From positions 1 through 64,000 of the forward strand of contig JBMOMT010000042.1 of NCBI GenBank assembly GCA_049324835.1: a stretch of 64,000 nucleotides of DNA, in the 5' to 3' direction. A program made the position numbers and the translations under genes. This document shows, piece by piece, positions 23,393 to 33,013 of this stretch (position 1 is its first letter; each line of letters opens with the position of its first letter). This DNA is from JBMOMT01 sp049324835. GTDB lineage: Bacteria > Chloroflexota > Anaerolineae > CAYNKW01. Below the pieces are notes generated by a model. The model was not told the DNA's origin and searched no databases. It was given only the letters and a program-made list of their open reading frames with translations.

Positions 23393-24871
23393 TTACCAGG
23401 CCTCTGCCCCGCCGCGCACCGCTCTGGGATGGAACCTGCGCCGCGATTGCCACAACCCCAACCCGGCGATGTAGGCATAACCCGCCGCATAGACCGTCAG
23501 AAACGGCGCCAGCCCCGGCGCACGCCAAAGGGCCACCACCGCCTCGACGCCACAATAAAGCGCCAGCGCCAGTTCGCCCCAGGTGGTCCAATCTACAGGC
23601 AGAGCATAGTCCGGCGATTGCTGTAACCGGCCGCCATCGCGCCCCTCCAGGCGAAATTTGGGCGTGCGCAGAAAAAGCGAGCGGTTACGCCCGGTCAGCG
23701 CTTCGAACACCGCCCAGGTGTTGTTGAGCGCCACACCCGCTCCCAGCAACACCAGGAACGGAAAGTAGGCCAGACGTCGCGGCCAGTCGGGATAGGCCTG
23801 CCATTGCGAAAGGGCAAACACCACCGGCGGCGCAAATCCGGCCACCCCCAACGCGCTCAACGGCCAGGGCCCGGGGTCACGCGCCAGGATCAACGGCAGG
23901 CCCACCAGGATCAGGGCCAGCATCAATGGATGGATGAGATAACCGCTGATGTGCAACAGCCCCTGCAACCTGCGCCACGGCGAAAGCCAGGAGCGGCCCA
24001 GCCGGCCTCCCAGTTTAAGCAGGCACTGGATGGAACCCTTGGCCCAACGAAACTGCTGCCGTTTGAAGGCCAGCACCAGCGGCGGCAACTCTGCCGGGGC
24101 AACGACGTGTGGCAGGTAACACAGCCGCCAGCCAGCCAACTGCGCCCGGTAAGAAAGATCCAGGTCCTCGGCCACCGTGTCGGCCTGCCAGCCGCCGGCA
24201 TCGACGATGCACGCCCGCCGCCAGACGCCCGCCGAGCCGTTAAAGTTCAGCAAGAGCCCGGCCCGGCTGCGCGCTGTCTGCTCGATGAGGAAATGGGCAT
24301 CCAGGGCCAGCGCCTGGGCGCGTGTCAGTGGGCTATACTCGGCGTTCAGGTGCGTCCAGCGCGCCTGGACCATACCCACCCCACGGTCCTGGAAATGGGG
24401 AACCACCCGGCGCAGAAAATCGGCGGGCGGACGGAAATCGGCGTCAAAGATGGCGATCAGGTCACTATCGCTGTGGGCCAGCCCAAAAGCCAGCGCGCCT
24501 GCCTTGAAGCCACTGCGCTCCTGACGCCGCAGGTAAACCACATTGACCCCACGCGCCCGATGCCAGGCCACCCGCGCCTGAGCCAACGAAGCCGTCTCAT
24601 CCGTCGAATCGTCCAGCACCTGGACGCACAGCCGGTCGGCGGGATAATCCAGCGCCGTTGCGGCGTCGATGAGCCGCTCGACGACGAAACGCTCGTTAAA
24701 GACGGGTAGCTGCACCGTCACGCTGGGCCAATCCGGTGGCGCCGGCGCGATCGGGGTGTGTCGTCGATGCCACAGAAATAACCCCGACAGCAACAAGGCA
24801 TTAAAAGCATACACAGCCAACCAGACAGCGATGGCACTATAAACAGCCGCCAGCAACGTTGCAACAAACAT
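23393..24871 (-). CDS. Membrane glycosyltransferase family 2, cellulose-synthase-like
   Basis: This 492-aa protein has an N-terminal hydrophobic helix, a GT2 domain with VQLPVFNE, LDDSTDET (D,D), IFDADFRPP (DxD), VAEDLDLS (ED) and QQFRWAKG (QxxRW), then several C-terminal membrane helices. It is probably a processive or beta-mannan/glucan-type synthase that extends a polymer and passes it across the membrane. The product cannot be told. It is convergent with the PstS-like gene. Confidence 0.92.
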   Translation of the reverse strand: MFVATLLAAVYSAIAVWLAVYAFNALLLSGLFLWHRRHTPIAPAPPDWPSVTVQLPVFNERFVVERLIDAATALDYPADRLCVQVLDDSTDETASLAQARVAWHRARGVNVVYLRRQERSGFKAGALAFGLAHSDSDLIAIFDADFRPPADFLRRVVPHFQDRGVGMVQARWTHLNAEYSPLTRAQALALDAHFLIEQTARSRAGLLLNFNGSAGVWRRACIVDAGGWQADTVAEDLDLSYRAQLAGWRLCYLPHVVAPAELPPLVLAFKRQQFRWAKGSIQCLLKLGGRLGRSWLSPWRRLQGLLHISGYLIHPLMLALILVGLPLILARDPGPWPLSALGVAGFAPPVVFALSQWQAYPDWPRRLAYFPFLVLLGAGVALNNTWAVFEALTGRNRSLFLRTPKFRLEGRDGGRLQQSPDYALPVDWTTWGELALALYCGVEAVVALWRAPGLAPFLTVYAAGYAYIAGLGLWQSRRRFHPRAVRGGAEAW

Positions 24872-25266
24872 CCATACCTCAGAGAATATCAGTATGTCCG
24901 GGCGGTCGGCCAGTCGCCGGCCTGCACGGCCCCAACACGGCGAAAAGTCGATTCCAGTCCTGGATGACAGGTGTCCAAGCCTCGCTCAAGAGTGGAATCG
25001 ACTTTGCAAAGCCGGCAATCACGCCGCCCCAGACGGCCCACGAGTATAACATGGAATCCAGGTTTGGACAAACGCGCGCCCGCTACAGCGTCAGGCTCCA
25101 GGCCGGCTTGCTCCCCCTCCATCGGATTTCCACACTCTTGGAGTAAAATACGATCAACAAGCCGGGGCTGTCAGGGTGCAACACGCTGGTGTGGCTTTTT
25201 TGTCGACCCGTGATATAATGCACCTTGCCGCAGATAACCAGACTCGATGGAAAGGAAACCGTTCCG
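24872..25266. other. Gap between glycosyltransferase and two-component genes
   Basis: This divergent upstream region has no gene. It contains a perfect 13-bp inverted repeat at 24944-25005. A possible attenuator, AAGCC to GGCTTTTTT, lies around 25159-25201. A -10 TATAAT is at 25214-25219 for the response regulator, with no clear -35. Confidence 0.5.
24944..25005. repeat. Perfect 13-bp inverted repeat
   Basis: AAAGTCGATTCCA (24944-24956) and TGGAATCGACTTT (24993-25005) enclose 36 bp. Related text (TGGAATCCAGG, TTGGAC) recurs about 50 bp downstream, which suggests a decayed dispersed element. Confidence 0.6.
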
Positions 25267-25962
25267 GTGTCTCAACGCATCCTGGTAGTGGATGACGACC
25301 CCCAAATCGTGCGCCTGATACGAGCCTACCTGGAGCAGGCCGGGTTCGAGGTGGTCGTGGCCTACGATGGCGAAACGGCCATACACGCCATCCGGCGCGA
25401 ACGCCCCGACCTGGTCGTGCTGGATCTGATGCTGCCCCGGCGCGACGGTTGGGAGATCACCCGGCTGGTGCGTGGTGAACCCACGCTGGCCAGCACGCCC
25501 ATCGTCATGCTCACCGCCCGCGTCGAAGACACCGACAAGATCGTCGGCCTGGAATTGGGCGCCGACGATTACGTCACCAAACCCTTCAACCCGCAGGTGG
25601 TGGTGGCTCACGTGCGGGCCGTGCTCCGCCGCGTCATCAGCGGCCCCGCCCAGCCGCATCTGCTGCAAGTGAACCAGATCACGCTCGATCTGGATCGCCA
25701 CGAGGCTTTGGTGGCCGGTCAGTCTATCGAGCTCACGGCCACCGAGTTCGAGTTTCTGCGGGCGATGATGGAACATCCCGGCCATGCCTTCACCCGGCTG
25801 GAGCTCATCGAGCGCGCCCTGGGCTACGAATACGAAGGGCTGGAACGCACCGTCGACAGCCACATCAAGAACCTGCGCCGCAAGGTCGAGCCAGATCCCA
25901 AAAACCCCACTCATATCGAGACGGTCTATGGCGTGGGGTATCGACTGCGGGGAGAGCCATGA
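25267..25962 (+). CDS. OmpR-family response regulator
   Basis: This 231-aa regulator has a receiver domain with VVDDD (acidic pocket), phospho-acceptor D53 in VVLDLMLP and K105 in YVTKPF, followed by an OmpR/PhoB winged helix (LTATEFEFLRAMM, ERTVDSHIKNLRRKV, VYGVGYRL). No ATG is available near the domain start. I take GTG 25267, which follows GGAAAGGA and gives the usual family length. It overlaps its kinase gene by ATGA. Confidence 0.94.
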   Translation: MSQRILVVDDDPQIVRLIRAYLEQAGFEVVVAYDGETAIHAIRRERPDLVVLDLMLPRRDGWEITRLVRGEPTLASTPIVMLTARVEDTDKIVGLELGADDYVTKPFNPQVVVAHVRAVLRRVISGPAQPHLLQVNQITLDLDRHEALVAGQSIELTATEFEFLRAMMEHPGHAFTRLELIERALGYEYEGLERTVDSHIKNLRRKVEPDPKNPTHIETVYGVGYRLRGEP

Positions 25963-27353
25963 GCCTGTTGAACAAGCTGTGGGTGCGCCTGACGCTGGCC
26001 TTCACGCTGGTCATCCTGATGGCCGTAGGAGCCATCGCCGTCTTGATCAACCAGACCACCGATATCGGCTTCCGCCAGTACGTCACCCACAGCGGCATGA
26101 GAGCCTCTGGCAGCGGAGTGCAACAACTGGCCGCTTTTTACGAGCAGCAGGGCAGTTGGGAAGGGGTGGAAAGCCTGCTGGGGCAGGGAATCGTTCTCGA
26201 CAGACCGGGGGGCCTGCCCATGCCCGGCATGAGAGACCTCCGGTTGGACGTGTTACTCACCGATGCCCACGGCAAGGTGATCTATGACAGCGCCGACCGC
26301 GCCACCGGCAAGCGGCTCAGCAACCGCGAAAAATCGAGAGCTGTGGCCATCAACTCGGTGGATGGCGCCCAGGTGATCGGTTACCTGCTGCTGGCTTCGT
26401 CAGACGCCCCCGACTGGCTGGGCACGCTGGAACAACAGTTTCTGGGCCGCGTGCAGCGGGTGCTGCTCATCACCGGCGCACTGGCCGTGGGCCTGGGCCT
26501 GATCGCCAGCGCACTGCTCAGCCACAGCCTGGTCGCCCCATTGCAACGCCTGGCTACCGCTGCCCGCGCCGTTGCCGGCGGCGACCTGGGTCAACAGGTC
26601 CGGGTGGAAGGCAGCACCGAGATCGCCGACGTGGGCCGAGCCTTTAACGAAATGACCACCGCCCTCGAAGAAAGCGAAAGCTTGCGTCGAAACATGGTGG
26701 CCGATGTAGCCCACGAACTGCGCACGCCGCTCAGTGTGCTCCAGGGCAACCTGCGCGCCATCCTGGACGGCGTTTACCCCCTGGAAAAACAAGAGATGGC
26801 CCTGTTGTACGACGAGACCCGCCTGCTGGGCCGCCTGGTGAATGACCTGCACGAGCTGGCTCAGGCCGAAGCGGGCCAATTGAGCATCCACCCCTACCCC
26901 ACCGACGTCATCCACGTCGTCCGGACCACGGTCACCAACTTTGAGCCGGCTGCCGAGGACAAATCGATCCGGCTGACCGCCACCCTCCCCCCCGCCCTGC
27001 CGCCTGTTCTGGTCGATCCTGACCGGCTGGCCCAGGTGTTGCGCAACCTGCTGACCAACGCCCTGCGCCACACCCCAGAGGGTCAACCGATCACTGTGGC
27101 GGCCTCGCTGATCGACGGCGCGGTCGAGATCGCAGTGACCGATCGGGGCGAGGGCATCGCCACCCAGGATCTGCCCTATGTGTTCGACCGCTTTTATCGC
27201 GCCGAACGATCCCGCAGCCGGACGGAGGGTGGGGCCGGGCTGGGATTGGCCATCGTCAAAGCCATCGTGGAGGCCCACCGCGGTCAGGTGAGCGCCACCA
27301 GCGACGGCCCCGGCCAGGGCAGCACGTTTCGTGTGCGGCTGCCGCTGGCCTGA
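25959..27353 (+). CDS. Sensor histidine kinase
   Basis: This 464-aa kinase has a first membrane helix (about 10-30), an extracellular sensor of about 130 residues, a second helix (about 165-188) and a HAMP segment. These lead to the phospho-acceptor H252 in VAHELRTPL and the N, G1 and G2 boxes (NLLTNALRHT, DRGEGI, GAGLGLAIV). It phosphorylates the adjacent regulator. The sensed signal is unknown. Confidence 0.95.
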   Translation: MSLLNKLWVRLTLAFTLVILMAVGAIAVLINQTTDIGFRQYVTHSGMRASGSGVQQLAAFYEQQGSWEGVESLLGQGIVLDRPGGLPMPGMRDLRLDVLLTDAHGKVIYDSADRATGKRLSNREKSRAVAINSVDGAQVIGYLLLASSDAPDWLGTLEQQFLGRVQRVLLITGALAVGLGLIASALLSHSLVAPLQRLATAARAVAGGDLGQQVRVEGSTEIADVGRAFNEMTTALEESESLRRNMVADVAHELRTPLSVLQGNLRAILDGVYPLEKQEMALLYDETRLLGRLVNDLHELAQAEAGQLSIHPYPTDVIHVVRTTVTNFEPAAEDKSIRLTATLPPALPPVLVDPDRLAQVLRNLLTNALRHTPEGQPITVAASLIDGAVEIAVTDRGEGIATQDLPYVFDRFYRAERSRSRTEGGAGLGLAIVKAIVEAHRGQVSATSDGPGQGSTFRVRLPLA

Positions 27354-27361
27354 GCTATCCC

Positions 27362-27399
27362 AAAAAGAGGCCCGATGGACGTCCATCGGGCCTCTTTTT
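27362..27399. terminator. Strong bidirectional terminator
   Basis: A perfect 38-bp palindrome without loop: AAAAAGAGGCCCGATGGAC (27362-27380) with its complement at 27381-27399, followed by more T. It separates the rightward kinase from the leftward MttB-like gene. Confidence 0.95.
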
Positions 27400-27403
27400 T
27401 TTT

Positions 27404-28858
27404 TCACCTGCCGGTCTCGCGGGCCTCGGCCGCTTGTAGAACCGCCTGGATCTGCTCCGCCACGCCAGTCGCCAGAGGGGGCGGCCGGTGCTCTCGGACG
27501 ATCTGTTGCAGCCTGGATCGGATACGATCCGACATCGTCAGGCTGCCGGCAGCCTGCCAGTTGACCCACGGCTCGCGATCCATCAGCGTGGGCGACCAGA
27601 TCTCGGCGCGGCACCGCCGGGCCGTCTCTTTGGTCGACATGAACTGACCGCCCGGGCCAACACGCTCGATCAGGTCGAGCATCAGCGTATCGTCGCTCAC
27701 CTCGATGCCGCGCATGATGCGCCGGGCCATAGCGATGATCTCGTCGTTCATGATCAACATTTCCAGCGAGCCAATATCGGCGCAGTCTAAAAAGCCCACG
27801 TCGTGCACCAGGGTGGCGCCGCTCAATCCAGAGAGTATCACCTGCACCGTGCTCTCGATGGCTGCCTGAAGATCGACCACTTTGGCCTCCGAGGCGCCTG
27901 CCGTGCCCATAAAAGGCAACCCCAGATAGCGGGAAATATCGGCCATGGCGGCGCTAAAGAGACTCATCTCCGGTCCACCGTAGGCCGGGCGGCCCGTGCG
28001 CAGGTCCATCGGCTGCGGCACGCCGCCAATGCACACCGGCGCGCCCCGTTTTTTCAATTGGATGGCTGCCAGACCACACAACACACCTGCCAGGTAGGAA
28101 ACCAGCAAGCCGGCGCCGGTGATGGGCGCGGTCGAGCCGAGGCTGCCACCGCCAATGTGTACGATGGGAATGTCGTGCTCGGCGGCCCAAAAGGCATTGG
28201 CCAGGTCGTCGTCTGTCTGCACCAGCGGGGACTGGTACGTGCCAAAGAAGGCGAAAAACGGCCGCTCGCGCAGCGCCTTTTCGCTGCCCGCCACGGCCAC
28301 GGCCATCTGGTAGATGTCTGAAACCTGTTGCGGCGCAAAAGCCCAGGCCAGGATGGGTTTGGTCGTGCTGACCACCATCTCGGCAAACTCGTAGACCGAA
28401 GCCAGCCGGTGGTGAACGTCGCCGATCAACCCCAACGACATGACATAGTCGATGTTTTCCAGAGCATCACACACGCGCGCCGTCAGGGCCGGATCGCCGC
28501 GGCGCGTCTTGCGTCGCTGGCCGGTTTCCGGATCGATGAAGTAGGTGCAGGTGGGGCCGGGGCCAAAATAGACGCGGTCGGGCACGATCTGGAGCGCGCG
28601 CTGGCCGTCACGGCTCCAGAGCGTAAAAGAACGGGGGCTGGCCGCCACTGCGTCTTGCACGACGTGCGGCGGCAGGCGCAGGCGCACACCGTCGATGCGC
28701 GCGCCAGCCGCTGCCAACAACTCGCGCGCCTCCGGGTTCAGCACATCGACCCCGGTGCGGTTCAGACATTCCAGCGTAGCCAGATACAGTTTTTCGATCT
28801 GTCGGTCTGAAAGGACGCGAAACTGCGGCGTCTGGTGAGCGTGATAGTTTGTGTCCAT
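27404..28858 (-). CDS. MttB-family methyltransferase-like protein 1
   Basis: This 484-aa protein belongs to the trimethylamine methyltransferase superfamily (COG5598): LECLNRTGVDVLNPEARELL at the start, GPGPTCTYFIDPETGQRR, and STVQVILSGLSGATLVHDVGFLD near the end. Its frame is continuous, with no in-frame amber codon for pyrrolysine, so it resembles the non-Pyl group that demethylates quaternary amines such as glycine or proline betaine. No corrinoid protein gene is nearby. ATG 28858 is used; the longer frame is a shadow of the next gene. Followed by a shared terminator. Confidence 0.9.
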   Translation of the reverse strand: MDTNYHAHQTPQFRVLSDRQIEKLYLATLECLNRTGVDVLNPEARELLAAAGARIDGVRLRLPPHVVQDAVAASPRSFTLWSRDGQRALQIVPDRVYFGPGPTCTYFIDPETGQRRKTRRGDPALTARVCDALENIDYVMSLGLIGDVHHRLASVYEFAEMVVSTTKPILAWAFAPQQVSDIYQMAVAVAGSEKALRERPFFAFFGTYQSPLVQTDDDLANAFWAAEHDIPIVHIGGGSLGSTAPITGAGLLVSYLAGVLCGLAAIQLKKRGAPVCIGGVPQPMDLRTGRPAYGGPEMSLFSAAMADISRYLGLPFMGTAGASEAKVVDLQAAIESTVQVILSGLSGATLVHDVGFLDCADIGSLEMLIMNDEIIAMARRIMRGIEVSDDTLMLDLIERVGPGGQFMSTKETARRCRAEIWSPTLMDREPWVNWQAAGSLTMSDRIRSRLQQIVREHRPPPLATGVAEQIQAVLQAAEARETGR

Positions 28859-28887
28859 CGCCTTGTTATCACTCCTTCGGACGATCC

Positions 28888-30054
28888 TCACAAGAGTTTT
28901 TTCAGCGCATCGGCCATGCGCTGCAACGCTTTCTGGACGTTCTCGTAAGAGTTGGCGTAAGAGAGGCGTAGATAACCCTCGCCATGCTGCCCAAAGGCCG
29001 TGCCCGGTAGCAAAGCCACGCCCGCCTCTTCCAAAAGGTAAACAGCCAGCTCGTCTACAGGCCGGCCAAAAGCTTTGACGTTGGGAAAGGCGTAAAAAGC
29101 TCCCTGGGGCGTCAGACAGTGCACACCAGGGATGGCATTCAGCCCTTCGACGATCAGGGCACGGCGGCGGCGAAATTCCTGGCGCATGGCCTCGACCGCA
29201 TCCTGAGGGCCCAACACGGCTTCCAGACCGGCGTGCTGGGTAAAAGTGGCCGTGCAGCCCACCGAGTGGGTCAGCAGCAGGTCGATCCTGGCAGCCAGTG
29301 GTTGGGGCATGAGGCCGTAGCCCAGCCGCCAGCCGGTCATGGCGTAGGTCTTGGAAAAACCATCCACCACGATGGTGCGCCCGGCCATGCCGGGCAACGC
29401 AACGATGCTGGGGGCGTCGCCTTCGTAGGTGAGCCGGGCATAGATCTCGTCCGAGAGCAGCCACAGATCGTGACGCCGGGCCACCTCGGCGATGCAGGCC
29501 AGAGCCTGCGACGATAACACGCTGCCGGTGGGGTTGCCCGGTGAGTTGAGGATGATCATCCGGGTGCGTGGCGATAACCGGGCCTCCAGTGCTTGTGGAT
29601 CGAACTCAAAGTTGTGCGTTTCACTCAGGGGCAGCGGCACCGGTTTGGCGCCCGTGATGCCGATGGCCGCTGCGTAGGATGGAAAACCAGGATCGGGATA
29701 GATCACCTCGTCGCCCGCTTCGAGCAGCGCCAGCATGGGCAGCAGCAACAACAGCTTGGCGCCGGGCGCTACCACCACCTGTTCGGCGGTAAACGCGAGC
29801 CCGCGGCGCGCGCCGGCGTCCTGGGCCAATGCCTGGCGTAACTCGAAAACACCAGACGGAGGATTGTAACGGGTTTTGCCGGCGCTGATGGCGCGCATCC
29901 CGGCCTCGGTGACGTGGGGATAGGTATCGAAATCTGGCTGGCCTATTTCCAGGTGGATGATCTCTCGGCCCTGAGCCTCCAGCGCCTGGGCCCGGGCCAG
30001 CACGGCGTAGGCCCCTTCGGGCCTCAGGTGGCTGATGCGACGCGCAAAAGACAT
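28888..30054 (-). CDS. Class I/II PLP aminotransferase
   Basis: This 388-aa AspC-like aminotransferase has LNSPGNPTGSVL (N for PLP O3'), LSDEIYARLTY and Schiff-base K235 in DGFSKTYAMTGWRLGYG. It probably transfers the amino group of aspartate, alanine or an aromatic amino acid to a 2-oxo acid. It is the first gene of a leftward pair; the MttB-like gene follows after 29 bp. Confidence 0.92.
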   Translation of the reverse strand: MSFARRISHLRPEGAYAVLARAQALEAQGREIIHLEIGQPDFDTYPHVTEAGMRAISAGKTRYNPPSGVFELRQALAQDAGARRGLAFTAEQVVVAPGAKLLLLLPMLALLEAGDEVIYPDPGFPSYAAAIGITGAKPVPLPLSETHNFEFDPQALEARLSPRTRMIILNSPGNPTGSVLSSQALACIAEVARRHDLWLLSDEIYARLTYEGDAPSIVALPGMAGRTIVVDGFSKTYAMTGWRLGYGLMPQPLAARIDLLLTHSVGCTATFTQHAGLEAVLGPQDAVEAMRQEFRRRRALIVEGLNAIPGVHCLTPQGAFYAFPNVKAFGRPVDELAVYLLEEAGVALLPGTAFGQHGEGYLRLSYANSYENVQKALQRMADALKKLL

Positions 30055-30193
30055 GACGCTCCTCCTCGATCAGCGGCACAAAAGTGTAGAACAATGACGC
30101 CAGATCATTTTATCACGAGATGTATGGTTAGTCAAATAAGATGTGTTAACGCGGCTTGAAAATATATTATGAACGATAAATCATATATCTTTT

Positions 30194-30222
30194 TTGACAT
30201 CCCGGTCTTTTTGGAGTAAAAT
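30194..30222 (+). promoter_or_regulatory. Promoter of the second MttB-like operon
   Basis: -35 TTGACA (30194-30199), 17-bp spacer, -10 TAAAAT (30217-30222). Just upstream is an AT-rich stretch with near-symmetrical ATATAT/TATGAT text (30165-30190) that could bind a regulator. Confidence 0.8.
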
Positions 30223-30259
30223 GTTGCCACTTGAGCCTTGAAAAACAAAGGAGTTGAAC

Positions 30260-31711
30260 ATGATCCAGACGCACGGTTTAAGTTTGACCAGCGCTCACTA
30301 TGCGCGGTTGGGGCCTCAGGAACGCGAAAAAATTCACCAGGCCTCCCTGGAGATCTTGGAGCGAGTCGGTGTGGACGTGCATCACGAGCCGGCGCGCCAA
30401 CTGTTGATCAAAGGCGGCGCCCAGGCCGATGGCATCCGCATCCGCCTGCCGGAATACATGGTCGCCAGCGCGCTGAGGCTCGTCCCACGGCGGATGACGC
30501 TGTACGACCGCCATGGCCGGGTGGCTATGCGCGCCTGGGACTATAACACCTGTTACGGCGGCGGCTCCGACTGCCTCAACATCCTGGATCATCGCACCGG
30601 CCAGCGCCGTCGTCCCATGTTGGAGGATGTGCGCGACGCCGTGCGCGTGCAGGATGCCCTAAAAGAGATCAGCTTTGTCATGTCGATGGTGCTGCCCAAA
30701 GACGTAGACCCCAATGTCTACGACCGCTATCAGATGGAGGTGATGCTCAACCACACCATCAAGCCTATCGTCTTTGTCACGCCCGATTTCGAAGGCTGCA
30801 AAGCGGCGGTCGAGATGTGTGAGGTGGTGGCCGGCAGCGCCGAGGGTTTTCAGCGTAAACCCTTTGCCACCTGCTACATCAACGTCACCTCTGGCCTCAC
30901 GGCCAATCAGGAGGCTCTGCAAAAGTGTATGTATCTGGCTGAAAAAGGTCTACCCATGCTCTACATCCCACTCAATGCGGCGGGCGTCAACTCGCCGGCG
31001 ACCACAGCCGGCTGCCTGGCCTCGATGAACGCCGGCATCCTCCTGGGCATCGTGCTGGCCCAGTTGGTGCGTCCCGGCACGCCGGTGGCCGTGCCCGGCT
31101 GGAACGGCGGGCCTTACAACCTCAAGACGATGGTGGGCAATTACGTGCTGGCCGACGAGCAGGGCGTGGCCACCGAGATGGGTAAACACTACAACCTGCC
31201 GGTCTTTGGCCTGGGCGGCTCCACCGATTCCAAAGTGCTGGACCAGCAGGCCGGTTTCGAGGCCTGCATCAGCCTGACCACAGCGCTGCTACACGGGGCC
31301 AACATCGTCCACGACGTGGGTTTCATGGACTCTGGGTTACAGGCCTCGTTGCAGCTCATGGCCATTTGTGATGATTTCATCGGCTTTTTGCGGGCGGCGA
31401 CTGCCGGTGTGGTGGTAGACGACGAAACGCTGGCGTTGGATGTCATCGAAGAGCTGGGGCCCACCGGCGATTACCTGAGCCACGCCCACACCATGAAGCA
31501 TTTTCGTGAGCCCTATTACTCCCAACTGGCCGACAAGGGCGTCTATGCCCAGTGGCTGGAAAAAGGCGGCACCACCGCCGAAACGCGCGCCGCCAGACAA
31601 CTGGATAAAATCCTCAAGAGCCACGAATCGGAACCGCTGCCGCCCGACGTACAAAAAGACCTCAAAAAGATCGTCGAGCGCGAGCAGGCCTGGAGCGATA
31701 GCCGCAGTTAG
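30260..31711 (+). CDS. MttB-family methyltransferase-like protein 2
   Basis: This 483-aa COG5598 member has SLEILERVGVDVHHEPARQLL, YGGGSDCLNILDHRTGQRR and GANIVHDVGFMDSGLQASL. As with protein 1 there is no in-frame amber codon. ATG 30260 follows AAAGGAG. It starts a rightward operon with a Cys/Met-type PLP enzyme and two dehydrogenases, so its substrate may be a methylated amino acid or betaine (inference). Confidence 0.9.
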   Translation: MIQTHGLSLTSAHYARLGPQEREKIHQASLEILERVGVDVHHEPARQLLIKGGAQADGIRIRLPEYMVASALRLVPRRMTLYDRHGRVAMRAWDYNTCYGGGSDCLNILDHRTGQRRRPMLEDVRDAVRVQDALKEISFVMSMVLPKDVDPNVYDRYQMEVMLNHTIKPIVFVTPDFEGCKAAVEMCEVVAGSAEGFQRKPFATCYINVTSGLTANQEALQKCMYLAEKGLPMLYIPLNAAGVNSPATTAGCLASMNAGILLGIVLAQLVRPGTPVAVPGWNGGPYNLKTMVGNYVLADEQGVATEMGKHYNLPVFGLGGSTDSKVLDQQAGFEACISLTTALLHGANIVHDVGFMDSGLQASLQLMAICDDFIGFLRAATAGVVVDDETLALDVIEELGPTGDYLSHAHTMKHFREPYYSQLADKGVYAQWLEKGGTTAETRAARQLDKILKSHESEPLPPDVQKDLKKIVEREQAWSDSRS

Positions 31712-31733
31712 CCCAACCTCAAGGAGAAAAATC

Positions 31734-32981
31734 ATGTCCCCACACCAAGACCTGTTTTTCATGCGCCGTCCCTGGCAATTCGATGCCACGACCCAACCTC
31801 CAACCCGCGAGGACGCTCACCTGGGTTTCGACACGCGAGCCTTACACGCCGGCTGGCAACCGCTGGGCGATCTGGAGCCGTATCGCTCTTTTGTGCCGCC
31901 CATCGTGCCCTCGATGACCTATCCCTACACCCGCTTTGAAAAGATCCCCTACCCGGTTTACGGTCGCACCAAGACGCCCACCGCCGCGCTCCTGGAAGAG
32001 CGGCTGGCCTCGTTGGAAGGCGGCGAGGCCTGCCTCACCGCCGCTTCTGGCTCGCAGGCGCTGTTCAACCTGATCTTTAACCTGACCCGCCCCGGCGACA
32101 ATGTGGTCACCACGCTCAATATCTTTGGCGAAGGTTACAAACAGGCCGCCACCATTTTTCCAGAGCGCTGCAACGTGACGTTCCGCTTTGTGCCAGACCC
32201 TGCCAACCCGGATGCCTGGGCGCAGCAGATCGACGGCCAAACCAGGCTGGTCTGGGTGGAGACGCCCAGCAACCCCACCCTCTTTGTCACCGATATCGCT
32301 GCCGTGGCCGATGTGGCCCACGCCCACGGCGCGCCGCTGCTGGTGGATAATACCACCGCCACCGCCGCGCTGCAAAAACCGCTGGCCCTGGGCGCCGATA
32401 TCGTCTTGCTGTCCATCACCAAGTTCCTGGCCGGTAACGCCACCGTGCTGGGTGGCGCGATCGTTGGGCCAGAGGCGCTCATCGAGGACGTGCGCTGGAA
32501 TACCACCGAATTCGTCGGCGCCATCATGCAGCCTTTTGATTCCTGGCTGACGCTGCAATATCTGGAGACGCTCTCGCTGCGCATGGCGCGCCACAGCGCC
32601 AACTCACAAAAGGTGGCCGAATTCCTGGCCCAACATCCCAGGGTGATCCACGTCAACCACACCGGCCTGCCGGGCCACCCACAATACGCGCTGGCCCAAA
32701 AACAGATGGCCGGCCCCGGCGGATTGATGTCCTTCGTGGTGCCGGGTGGCATCGCCGGCGCAGCCAGGGTCATCGATAGTTTTAAACTCATCTGCCACGC
32801 CGTGACCTTTGGCACCAGCCGCAGTGTCTGCATGCATCCACCCACCATCACCCACGAGCACATGACGCCCCAGGAGCGAGCGGCGGTGGGCATCGACGAC
32901 GGCCTGATCCGCCTGTCGGTTGGGCTGGAAGAGCCCGACGATCTCGTCGCCGATCTGGATCAGGCGTTGAGCAGGCTGTAG
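31734..32981 (+). CDS. Cys/Met metabolism PLP-dependent lyase
   Basis: This 415-aa fold-type I enzyme has YPVYGRTKTPTAALLEERLASLEG, WVETPSNPT, VDNTTATAALQKPL and the lysine K230 in LLSITKFLAGN. The family contains cystathionine gamma-synthase and lyase, methionine gamma-lyase and O-acetylhomoserine sulfhydrylase; an atypical 35-residue N-terminal extension and the missing Y-x-R spacing prevent a precise choice. ATG 31734 follows AAGGAG, 22 bp after the MttB-like gene. Confidence 0.88.
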   Translation: MSPHQDLFFMRRPWQFDATTQPPTREDAHLGFDTRALHAGWQPLGDLEPYRSFVPPIVPSMTYPYTRFEKIPYPVYGRTKTPTAALLEERLASLEGGEACLTAASGSQALFNLIFNLTRPGDNVVTTLNIFGEGYKQAATIFPERCNVTFRFVPDPANPDAWAQQIDGQTRLVWVETPSNPTLFVTDIAAVADVAHAHGAPLLVDNTTATAALQKPLALGADIVLLSITKFLAGNATVLGGAIVGPEALIEDVRWNTTEFVGAIMQPFDSWLTLQYLETLSLRMARHSANSQKVAEFLAQHPRVIHVNHTGLPGHPQYALAQKQMAGPGGLMSFVVPGGIAGAARVIDSFKLICHAVTFGTSRSVCMHPPTITHEHMTPQERAAVGIDDGLIRLSVGLEEPDDLVADLDQALSRL

Positions 32982-33013
32982 CCAAGAGTTATCGACAGGT
33001 ACAGGAGGCAAGC

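Noticed and set aside
27404..31711. Pyrrolysine-type trimethylamine methyltransferase
   Set aside because: The frames run without an internal amber codon, so these are non-Pyl family members; the specific name mttB was not assigned.
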